From Fidelibacterota bacterium (GTDB lineage: Bacteria > Fidelibacterota > Marinisomatia > Marinisomatales > TCS55), in the NCBI GenBank assembly GCA_014382015.1, contig JACNKN010000041.1, positions 62,001 through 126,000 of the forward strand: DNA of 64,000 nt, given 5' to 3'. A program made the position numbers and the translations under genes. Position 1 is the stretch's first letter. Each line of letters starts with the position of its first letter. Under the pieces are notes generated by a model that was given only the letters and a program-made list of their open reading frames with translations, did no database searches and had not been told where the DNA came from. Positions 57,464-64,000 of this stretch are shown here, piece by piece.

Positions 57464-57593
57464 TATTTTGGGTTTAAACTGTTTTTCAATGATTCATTCT
57501 TCTACCATATCCCATTCAATAGAACGCTACCGCTAACATATGTACAATTAATTTCTTAACTTACTCGCCTATTGCGCGTCTAAATCGACAAGA

Positions 57594-58133
57594 ATGAAAC
57601 AAATAGGTTTAAAGATGAAAAAAATATTATTAACTGCATTATCAATTATATTCTTGTTGGGGGTGATGAATGCTCAAGGTATGGGCAACAAGTCACGCGG
57701 TAATGGCCGGGGTCAAATCAAGTCTCAACTGGATGAAACACAGCATCAGGCTATCCGGGATATGGTTCGGCAAATGCGGGATAACAATGCAAGTCGGGAA
57801 GAAATTACTGCAGCCATGAGAAATAAATTTAATGGTTGGGGTATTGAATTTCCCAACAATTTGAATGGATCTAAATCGAGACGAAATGGCGGTCCGCGAT
57901 TTATAGATAATGACGGTGATGGATTAAATGATTTCCAAATGAGTGGATTAAGAGGGAGGGATGGCCATTTGAGTCAAGATGGCGGTTTCCGAAATCATAT
58001 GGGACAGAATAGAGGTGGTCCTGGAGGCAAAGATCATCGCCAAAATAATGGACGTGGTATGGGTCGCCCTCGAGGTGATAGAGGTGGTAGGCCTCCTCAT
58101 GGTGGTCATGGTGGTGGGCATAGTAATAATTAA
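57594..58133 (+). CDS. Secreted Gly/Arg-rich protein with one DxDxDG motif
   Basis: A 179-residue protein with a signal peptide ending near MNAQG. A helical segment at about 40-90 (ETQHQAIRDMVRQMRDNNAS) resembles Spy/CpxP-like heptads. A single DNDGDGLNDF at about 103-112 is the calcium-binding thrombospondin-3/EF-loop type. A low-complexity Gly/Arg/His tail ends HGGHGGGHSNN. An ATG at 57615 (residue 8) is an equally plausible start with a normal signal. It precedes a barrel gene by 57 bases. Not a known family. Confidence 0.65.
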   Translation: MKQIGLKMKKILLTALSIIFLLGVMNAQGMGNKSRGNGRGQIKSQLDETQHQAIRDMVRQMRDNNASREEITAAMRNKFNGWGIEFPNNLNGSKSRRNGGPRFIDNDGDGLNDFQMSGLRGRDGHLSQDGGFRNHMGQNRGGPGGKDHRQNNGRGMGRPRGDRGGRPPHGGHGGGHSNN

Positions 58134-58190
58134 TTTTCTATAACCGGACATTATTAGGTCTAATGATGTTACCAATTAAATAATTCTGAA

Positions 58191-59339
58191 ATGAAAAATA
58201 ATCGATTCCTGATAATCATTTCCGTATTTTTATCCAGTGGACAGTCCCAGGTTGATGCAGATTTGAATGTGCAGTCCGGGTATTATTCAAATGTATTTAA
58301 TTCAGTGGTAAGCGGTTCACAAAAATATATTTATGTAGATGGCTTACTTAAAGTTCCCATCACCCAATCCCTGAATGCTTATGGCGGCCTAGATGGCGTT
58401 TTCTACAATCCAACCACTTCCTATTCAAATTATTCTGCTGAAAGTGGTTTGTTTGGCTTTAAACAAATCAATGATATGGCAATGGTTAACGGAGGATTGT
58501 ATTTTTCGACTGATCAATATGAATCTACATTCAACTACTATAATAGCCGCAATTTTGGTGGATATATAAACCTTATTTACTTTATAAACAGCAGACTAAA
58601 CGCCAAATTTGGGTATAGTTTAGAAAAAAGTAACTACGATGATTTAGACGGGGTTAATAATATTGACCATCAACTGTCAATAAAAATGATTCGTTCGTTT
58701 GACTCAGGGAGTGCCATCATGGGATATTCCAGTTTTGGCATTCAAAAATTTGATAGTTTTTCACCCCAGGCTTCTGCCGATGGGGCCGGGCGAAATATAA
58801 CAGAAACACAACAATTTGATTCCAACAGCACTTTCAATCTTAGGTTAAGGGTTTCTCATTCCATTACAGAAAAGGCAGGAATTGCATTAACAGTTGAGCA
58901 TAAGGAAATTCTTGCACTGAACTCTGATATTCTTTTTTTCGACCAATATTTTTATAATCCACTTCAGGATCGTTTCCAATGGCAGGGAGAGCAAATTGAT
59001 CTTAAAATGACCTTGGTACCAAAACATGATATCCACATCACCGGAACCACAACTTTTAGGACACGCACTTACGATAATAATCCTGTATATGATTATGATA
59101 TTGGCAGTGAAACTTACAAGCTGGAAAACGGGAATTATGTTCTTTTAGAAAATATGCGTGTGGATGAAAATGCCACTTTAGAAATGAGTGTAGAAAAAAT
59201 ATGGTTCAAAGATATTTACGAATTTGAAAAAGGTTTGGGTCTAAATCTTACCATAGGCTATGGACTTAATTTGTCAAATGATCCCATTTATAATTCCAGC
59301 GGGATTTATTCATTTCTCTCATTTCAATATTATTATTAG
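58191..59339 (+). CDS. Predicted outer-membrane beta-barrel protein
   Basis: A 382-residue protein with a signal peptide (to about SSGQSQ) and then alternating amphipathic strands throughout, rich in Tyr, Asn and Ser. The chain ends in FLSFQYYY, an aromatic barrel-type C-terminus. No conserved domain is recognised. It follows the Gly/Arg-rich secreted protein, so the two may work together at the surface. Confidence 0.75.
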   Translation: MKNNRFLIIISVFLSSGQSQVDADLNVQSGYYSNVFNSVVSGSQKYIYVDGLLKVPITQSLNAYGGLDGVFYNPTTSYSNYSAESGLFGFKQINDMAMVNGGLYFSTDQYESTFNYYNSRNFGGYINLIYFINSRLNAKFGYSLEKSNYDDLDGVNNIDHQLSIKMIRSFDSGSAIMGYSSFGIQKFDSFSPQASADGAGRNITETQQFDSNSTFNLRLRVSHSITEKAGIALTVEHKEILALNSDILFFDQYFYNPLQDRFQWQGEQIDLKMTLVPKHDIHITGTTTFRTRTYDNNPVYDYDIGSETYKLENGNYVLLENMRVDENATLEMSVEKIWFKDIYEFEKGLGLNLTIGYGLNLSNDPIYNSSGIYSFLSFQYYY

Positions 59340-59534
59340 ACCTTTTTTTCAATCCTTACCTATTATATTATAGTTTTTTCTAATAAAAGATGTACAACTT
59401 TGCGGAATCAATCAGCTTTCGTTAAGGCTCCTATCACCCAATCACACAATCGCATAATTATCCATTCAATCATGCATTCTTTTCCCTTGTTGCTTCTTCC
59501 TTTCTGATTACATCATTCACTATTAAGTTCCACC

Positions 59535-61112
59535 ATGAAAAAGTGGTCTGGATATCGCCCTGAAATTAGTCAGGAAAAATTTGATACCATTATCATTGGT
59601 TCTGGAATGAGCGGTCTGACCACAGCTGTTTTATTGTCACAACATGGCCGGCGGGTACTCGTTTTAGAGAAGCATTTTAAAGTCGGTGGCTTCACCCATA
59701 CATTTAAAAGAAAAAATTACGAATGGGATGTGGGGATTCATTACATCGGTGAAGTCCATAATACAAAATCACATTCAAGAAAATTATTTGATCGCGTTAC
59801 AGATGGGAAACTGAAGTGGGCAAAAATGGATGATAATTATGATCGTATTATTTTCCCAGACAAATCCTATGATTTTGTTGCGCCGAAAGAAAAATTCATA
59901 GAAAATCTAAATCGCCATTTTCCTGAAGAAAAAAAAGCGATTCGCGATTACGTTTCCCTCTTGCAATCATACGTTAGAACCGGACGGGGATATTTTACCA
60001 GTAAGGTATTACCCAGTTGGATCACACCCTTTTTGTATCGATCCATGACCAAACCATTTTTCCAATATGCCGATCGAATGACCAAGGATGTGATTCGTGA
60101 ATTCACACACAATGAAAAATTATTGGGTGTTTTAGCTGGTCAATGGGGTGACCATGGGTCGCCGCCGGGAAAGAGTAGTTTCGCCATGCACGCTATGGTG
60201 GCTCGACATTATCTGGATGGGGGAAATTATCCGGTAGGTGGATCCAGAATGATTGCAGAATATGCCACCGATGTGATTGAAAAACATGGGGGAAAAGTGG
60301 TCGTGAATGCCGGTGTAGATGAAATTATAACCAAAGGGAAAAAAGCAGTAGGTGTTCGATTGGTTAATGGAGATGAATTATTCGCGTCTCAGATCGTGAG
60401 TAGTGCCGGTCTTGTAAATACAGTCCATACATTTTTACGGAAGCAGTCGGCGGGTGATACACTTAAAGAAAACATGAAAAATGTGCAATCGACTGAAAGT
60501 TATCTTTGTCTATATATGGGGTTAAATAAATCAGCAAAAGAACTTGGATTTAAAAATACAAATCTATGGATTTATCCCGGATATGATCATGATCAAAATG
60601 TGGCGAAATTTAGAAATAATCCCGATGAAGCATTTCCGGTGGTATATGTCTCATTCCCGTCTGCGAAAGATCCGGATTGGGATAAAAATCATCCCGGATG
60701 TGCCACAATGGAGGCCATTACACTGGGTCCATGGGATCAGTTTAAAGCGTGGAAAGATGAACCCTGGAAGAGCAGGGGGGATTCTTATGAGACGTTAAAG
60801 GAATCATTGGCAATAAAAATATTAGATGTTGTATATAAGTATGTTCCTGAGGCCAAAGATGCCATGGATTATTATGAATTATCTACGCCTCTTTCTGTTC
60901 GGGATATGGCTCATTATCCTATTGGTGAAATGTATGGTCTCGATCATACACCCAAACGATTTCACCAGAAATGGTTACGCCCTCAAACAGATATTAAAAA
61001 TCTTTACATCACAGGCCAAGATGTGACAACCGTCGGACTCACTAGTGCTTTATTTTCTGGTTTGTTGACCGCTTCTTCTGTCTTGGGTAAGAATCTCATG
61101 AAAACACTTTAA
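59535..61112 (+). CDS. CrtI/RetSat-like FAD-dependent oxidoreductase
   Basis: A 525-residue protein with the FAD site DTIIIGSGMSGLTTAVLLSQ and LEKHFKVGGFTHTF near the N-terminus, and a C-terminal flavin-binding stretch LYITGQDVTTVGLTSALFSG. This is the phytoene desaturase/retinol saturase superfamily. RetSat-like length and the motif set favour a saturase or isomerase of lipids over a carotenoid desaturase, but no carotenoid neighbours decide it. Single gene with a pyrimidine-rich leader. Confidence 0.88.
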   Translation: MKKWSGYRPEISQEKFDTIIIGSGMSGLTTAVLLSQHGRRVLVLEKHFKVGGFTHTFKRKNYEWDVGIHYIGEVHNTKSHSRKLFDRVTDGKLKWAKMDDNYDRIIFPDKSYDFVAPKEKFIENLNRHFPEEKKAIRDYVSLLQSYVRTGRGYFTSKVLPSWITPFLYRSMTKPFFQYADRMTKDVIREFTHNEKLLGVLAGQWGDHGSPPGKSSFAMHAMVARHYLDGGNYPVGGSRMIAEYATDVIEKHGGKVVVNAGVDEIITKGKKAVGVRLVNGDELFASQIVSSAGLVNTVHTFLRKQSAGDTLKENMKNVQSTESYLCLYMGLNKSAKELGFKNTNLWIYPGYDHDQNVAKFRNNPDEAFPVVYVSFPSAKDPDWDKNHPGCATMEAITLGPWDQFKAWKDEPWKSRGDSYETLKESLAIKILDVVYKYVPEAKDAMDYYELSTPLSVRDMAHYPIGEMYGLDHTPKRFHQKWLRPQTDIKNLYITGQDVTTVGLTSALFSGLLTASSVLGKNLMKTL

Positions 61113-61137
61113 GGGTGTTCGTTGATACATTTCAGAT

Positions 61138-61241
61138 CACAACGATGAGGTCACGAATCGTTGTGCGAAAATTTTGTAAGACGTCGCTCTTTTCTTTAAG
61201 TGTTCAAGTATTTAGGTGTTTATGTGAACACCCAAACACTT
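61138..61241. terminator. Two hairpins between convergent oxidoreductase and ftsZ genes
   Basis: The perfect CACAACGAT/ATCGTTGTG (61138-61165, 10-base loop) is followed by a nested pair, AAGTGTT (61198-61204)/AACACTT (61235-61241) enclosing GGTGTT/AACACC (61215-61232). Neither has a strong T-run. A joint bidirectional terminator for the two convergent genes is the simplest reading. Confidence 0.5.
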
Positions 61242-61317
61242 CTCCAACTTAAACACCCTTTCACCTTTTCATTTTTTCAAGCAAACAGACCACAAAACGA
61301 CTGATTGATGGTCTTCC

Positions 61318-62517
61318 CTATTCATGTTGCCGGCGGATAAATGCAGGTACTTCCAAATCATTCCCATAAATAGGTGGATTTGTATCATCAAAAAAGAGGG
61401 TTGGTTTGGGTAAATCAACCGCTGGTTGATTCGGGATGAGTTCTTCCTGTTTCATCTTTTCATACAGGGGTACATTCTCTTTTTCGGCCAGGATGCGAGT
61501 TTGGGTCGGTGTCACTTCTTGTCTTTCTACCGAAGAGCTTATCATTTCACTCGCCAGCTTTCGGTTGAATCCTGTGGCGATAACTGTCACCATGATTGTA
61601 TCTGTCATTCCAGGGTCAATCACTGCACCGAAGATGATATTTGCATCCTTTCCCGCTTCTTCAAAAATGATGGAGGTTGCTTCATCCACTTCCATTAATG
61701 TGAGATCCGGCCCACCGGTGATGTTCACCAATACACCTTGAGCACCCGAAATGGAAGCATTGTCCAGCAAAGGACTGGAAATAGCTTGTTGTGATGCCAA
61801 TACAGCCCGTTCTTCGCCACTGGCAGTACCAGTGCCCATGACAGCTTCGCCCATATTTTTCATGACTGTCTCAACATCAGCAAAATCCAGGTTAATCAAG
61901 CCATGGACATTAATGAGGTCTGATATGCCTTTAGATGCATGGTGCAAAATGGAATCGGCCAATTTAAATGCTTCTACAACCGTTGTACTTTTATCCACAA
62001 TGGACATAAGTTTTTGGTTTGGAATGGTAATAACCGTATCGCATGCTTTCCGCAATTCAGTTACGCCGGCAAGTCCGCGGTTCATTCGCTTAGGTCCTTC
62101 AAAATTAAAAGGGACCGTAACAATTCCTACCGTTAGAATTCCCATTTCTCGTGCGGTTTGAGCAACCACAGGCGCTGCGCCCGTTCCTGTACCGCCACCC
62201 ATTCCCGCAGTAATAAACACCATATCGGATCCTTCAAGTAGAGATTTAACAACCTCCATATCAGCTTCCATGGCATCTTTTCCAATCTCAGACCGTGCAC
62301 CTGCGCCCAATCCTTTGGTGAGGTTTTTTCCAATCTGGATTTTATTTTCAGCCGCATTATTATCTAAATCCTGGGCATCTGTATTGATGACGATAAAATC
62401 GACACCGGTCATGCCGGCCTGGATCATCCGATTGACCGCATTACCACCTGCACCGCCCACGCCGATCATTTTGAGGTTTGCTTTTTGTTCCGCTAAACTA
62501 TCGAATTCGAATAGCAT
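61318..62517 (-). CDS. ftsZ: Cell division protein FtsZ
   Basis: A 399-residue tubulin-like GTPase with [13 protein letters not shown], the GTP-binding tubulin signature GGGTGTG (residues 107-113), [17 protein letters not shown] and the T7-loop region. After the GTPase core a linker of about 60 residues leads to the conserved C-terminal peptide [13 protein letters not shown], the FtsA/ZipA-binding motif. It forms the Z-ring. It lies 51 bases downstream of ftsA, with an AAGGAG ribosome site. Confidence 0.98.
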   Translation of the reverse strand: MLFEFDSLAEQKANLKMIGVGGAGGNAVNRMIQAGMTGVDFIVINTDAQDLDNNAAENKIQIGKNLTKGLGAGARSEIGKDAMEADMEVVKSLLEGSDMVFITAGMGGGTGTGAAPVVAQTAREMGILTVGIVTVPFNFEGPKRMNRGLAGVTELRKACDTVITIPNQKLMSIVDKSTTVVEAFKLADSILHHASKGISDLINVHGLINLDFADVETVMKNMGEAVMGTGTASGEERAVLASQQAISSPLLDNASISGAQGVLVNITGGPDLTLMEVDEATSIIFEEAGKDANIIFGAVIDPGMTDTIMVTVIATGFNRKLASEMISSSVERQEVTPTQTRILAEKENVPLYEKMKQEELIPNQPAVDLPKPTLFFDDTNPPIYGNDLEVPAFIRRQHE

Positions 62518-62568
62518 AGTTGTTCTCCTTTTCTTGGTTTCTTGGTATGTGTTTTAAAATTCATTTGA

Positions 62569-63840
62569 TTAAAAAAATTCACTGACTATCTTCTTAATTT
62601 TATTCACGGCGCCTTTGATAGACGACTCCGTTATTTGAATGAGGGATAAATCATCCCCAAAATTTTTCCATTGAGCCAACCCGATGGCACTGGCATAAAT
62701 GGGACTGGACGCTACATCAATCGCACCGCTTATATTTTTTGGATTTCCGATTCTGACAGGCATATTAATTGTTTCCTGAGCGAGTCCGACCAAGTTTTTC
62801 AGCTCGGAACCACCGCCAGTCAGCACCATACCGTAAGTCAATTTTTCCTTGATATCTGCACGGGAGACTTCCCGCATGACCAATTGTAATATTTCAACCA
62901 TTCGCGCTTCTACATAGCGGGATAATTCATGCTCAGAAATTTTCCGTTTGATTTGACCATTTTGTGCAGGCAATTCAAAATCCAGATCAGGGGAGGACAT
63001 GGATGCTTTGGCCGATCCATAGGTTTTTTTAATTTTTTCTGCTTCATCAATTCCCACCTGAAGCATAACCGCAATATCATTTGTGATACTGGCGGCTCCG
63101 ATTCCCACTGTTGCAGTATGGCGAACGCCCCCTTCATGATAAACCACAATATCTGTGGTGGTTGCACCAATATCTACGCAAACGACGCCGAGATTTTTTT
63201 CGTCTTCCTCCAATGTGGCAATGCTGGACGCGATACCCTGATAGACAATACCGTCCACTTCTACACCTAACTCTTCGGCACAACTTACCAAGTTGGTGGC
63301 TGCTGTGGTGGCAACTGTGATTAAATGAACGCGAGCTTCCAGACGTCGTCCGGTCAACCCAACAGGATCCTTAATGGAATCCATTGTGTCTATCACATAT
63401 TCCTGGGGCAAAACATGGAGAATGTCCCGATCCACCGGAAGTGAAATTGCTTTTGCCAAATCCAGTACGCGATGTACATCGGCCGATGTAATATCATTTT
63501 TCGTCGGAACGTTTGTACCATTTTGATTCCCGATGGCAATAGCTCCCTGGGTATTAATACCCCGGATATGATCGCCGGAAATTCCCAAAGACAATTTTTG
63601 TACATTCATATCCGCCATTGTTTGGGCTTCCTGGAGTGCAAAATCCATTTCATCAATGAGTTGGTCCCGGTGGGTAATGGATCCTTTTTTAATGCCGGTA
63701 GCAGGAGAATTTCCAATTCCCAATAATTTGACTGTATTAGAACCGGGGTCCACTTCTAAAATGGCACAACAGATTTTATCCGACCCGACATCCAACCCGG
63801 TTTGGATATATTTTTCATTTTGTCGATGAGATCTAATCAT
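62569..63840 (-). CDS. ftsA: Cell division protein FtsA
   Basis: An actin-like ATPase of about 423 residues: GLDVGSDKICCAILEV (phosphate 1), the SHS2/1C domain with SLGISGDHIRG, GVVCVDIGATTTDIVVY (phosphate 2) and GMVLTGGGSELKNL (adenosine). FtsA tethers FtsZ to the membrane through a C-terminal amphipathic helix, here KGAVNKIKKIVSEFF. I choose the ATG at 63840, whose ATGA overlaps the ftsQ stop and which has AAGAGA at proper spacing; an ATG at 63846 is the alternative. Confidence 0.96.
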   Translation of the reverse strand: MIRSHRQNEKYIQTGLDVGSDKICCAILEVDPGSNTVKLLGIGNSPATGIKKGSITHRDQLIDEMDFALQEAQTMADMNVQKLSLGISGDHIRGINTQGAIAIGNQNGTNVPTKNDITSADVHRVLDLAKAISLPVDRDILHVLPQEYVIDTMDSIKDPVGLTGRRLEARVHLITVATTAATNLVSCAEELGVEVDGIVYQGIASSIATLEEDEKNLGVVCVDIGATTTDIVVYHEGGVRHTATVGIGAASITNDIAVMLQVGIDEAEKIKKTYGSAKASMSSPDLDFELPAQNGQIKRKISEHELSRYVEARMVEILQLVMREVSRADIKEKLTYGMVLTGGGSELKNLVGLAQETINMPVRIGNPKNISGAIDVASSPIYASAIGLAQWKNFGDDLSLIQITESSIKGAVNKIKKIVSEFF

Positions 63841-64000
63841 GACCATTCTCTTGCTACCAGCTGTTTTTTATATCGCATATCCAGTAACCGATAATCGGTT
63901 AACTGTCGTTGTCCTAATGCTTCATCAAAACTTTTTAATATATTTAATTTTGGAATAATATCGTTTTTCCCCAAGATGACTTTTGTAGGGCGATCTGTTA
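63837..64000 (-). CDS. ftsQ: Cell division protein FtsQ, C-terminal end (gene runs past window)
   Basis: The - strand frame ending TGA at 63837-63839 reads TDRPTKVILGKNDIIPKLN, LKSFDEALGQRQLTDYRLLD and MRYKKQLVAREWS. This matches the last beta-strand and tail of FtsQ/DivIB, where a D-(Y/V)-R-x-x-D-x-R motif is common. The four-base overlap with ftsA and the ftsQ-ftsA-ftsZ order support it. Only about 54 codons are visible. Confidence 0.8.
   Translation of the reverse strand, partial: TDRPTKVILGKNDIIPKLNILKSFDEALGQRQLTDYRLLDMRYKKQLVAREWS

Noticed and set aside
59400-59534. Short CAATCA/ATTCA repeats before the CrtI-like gene as a CRISPR-like array
   Set aside because: The repeats are too short and irregular, with no spacers and no cas genes.
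61436-62161. + strand frames opposite ftsZ
   Set aside because: Mirror frames of a highly conserved gene; composition follows ftsZ codons.

Overview
The window is a gene-dense bacterial chromosome segment, moderately AT-rich, with short intergenic gaps and almost no mobile DNA. The proteins are those of a Gram-negative, marine-type member of the FCB superphylum: Omp85/TamB envelope assembly, lipoproteins, signal peptides ending in A-F-S-Q or A-F-S-N, a B12-dependent class II ribonucleotide reductase, and at least one promoter of the Bacteroidetes TTTG/TAnnTTTG type. The mixture resembles Marinimicrobia (SAR406). That placement is inferred from gene content and style, not from an rRNA gene, since none is present.

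Layout. 1-1031: end of dnaK. 1142-10295: envelope block on the + strand (TamB, Omp85 protein, TPR lipoprotein, MoxR ATPase, DUF58, BatD-like membrane protein). 10343-19027: core metabolism and maintenance (efp, accB, accC, gcvH, gmhA-like, Xer recombinase, M50 protease, a 46-residue membrane peptide, ftcD, mutL). 19029-24377, - strand: a four-gene operon of small lipoproteins and membrane proteins containing two paralogues, then a second operon (PLP gamma-family enzyme, P1 peptidase, DUF1801 protein, two membrane proteins). 24528-32092, + strand: miaA; pyrR-pyrB-pyrC behind a probable PyrR attenuator; rplM-rpsI-rpsB-tsf-pyrH-frr. 32177-34630: nrdJ on the - strand.

34988-45537: tRNA-Gly(CCC), a dapA-family gene, a DUF512 radical SAM gene next to der, a secreted endonuclease/phosphatase-fold lipoprotein, a DUF3604 protein, initiator tRNA-Met, an S15/CocE hydrolase and a YgbA-type cysteine-rich protein. 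45619-48151: lipoprotein, TauE/SafE permease, FAD amine oxidase. 48237-55249, - strand: alpha/beta hydrolase, metallophosphoesterase with a frameshifted C-terminus, M28 peptidase, C69 dipeptidase, FAD amine oxidase. Together these look like an accessory set for use of peptides and amines. 55637-64000: typA, a Gly/Arg-rich secreted protein, an outer-membrane barrel protein, a CrtI/RetSat-like oxidoreductase and, on the - strand, ftsQ(partial)-ftsA-ftsZ.

No CRISPR array, prophage, transposase or obvious defence system is visible. The least-explained parts are the duplicated small lipoproteins at 19-20.6 kb, several intergenic inverted repeats that look like small palindromic elements (8.4, 17.1, 40.6 kb), a partial duplication next to the initiator tRNA, and the frameshifted phosphoesterase. 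I did not find a clearly new multi-gene system.
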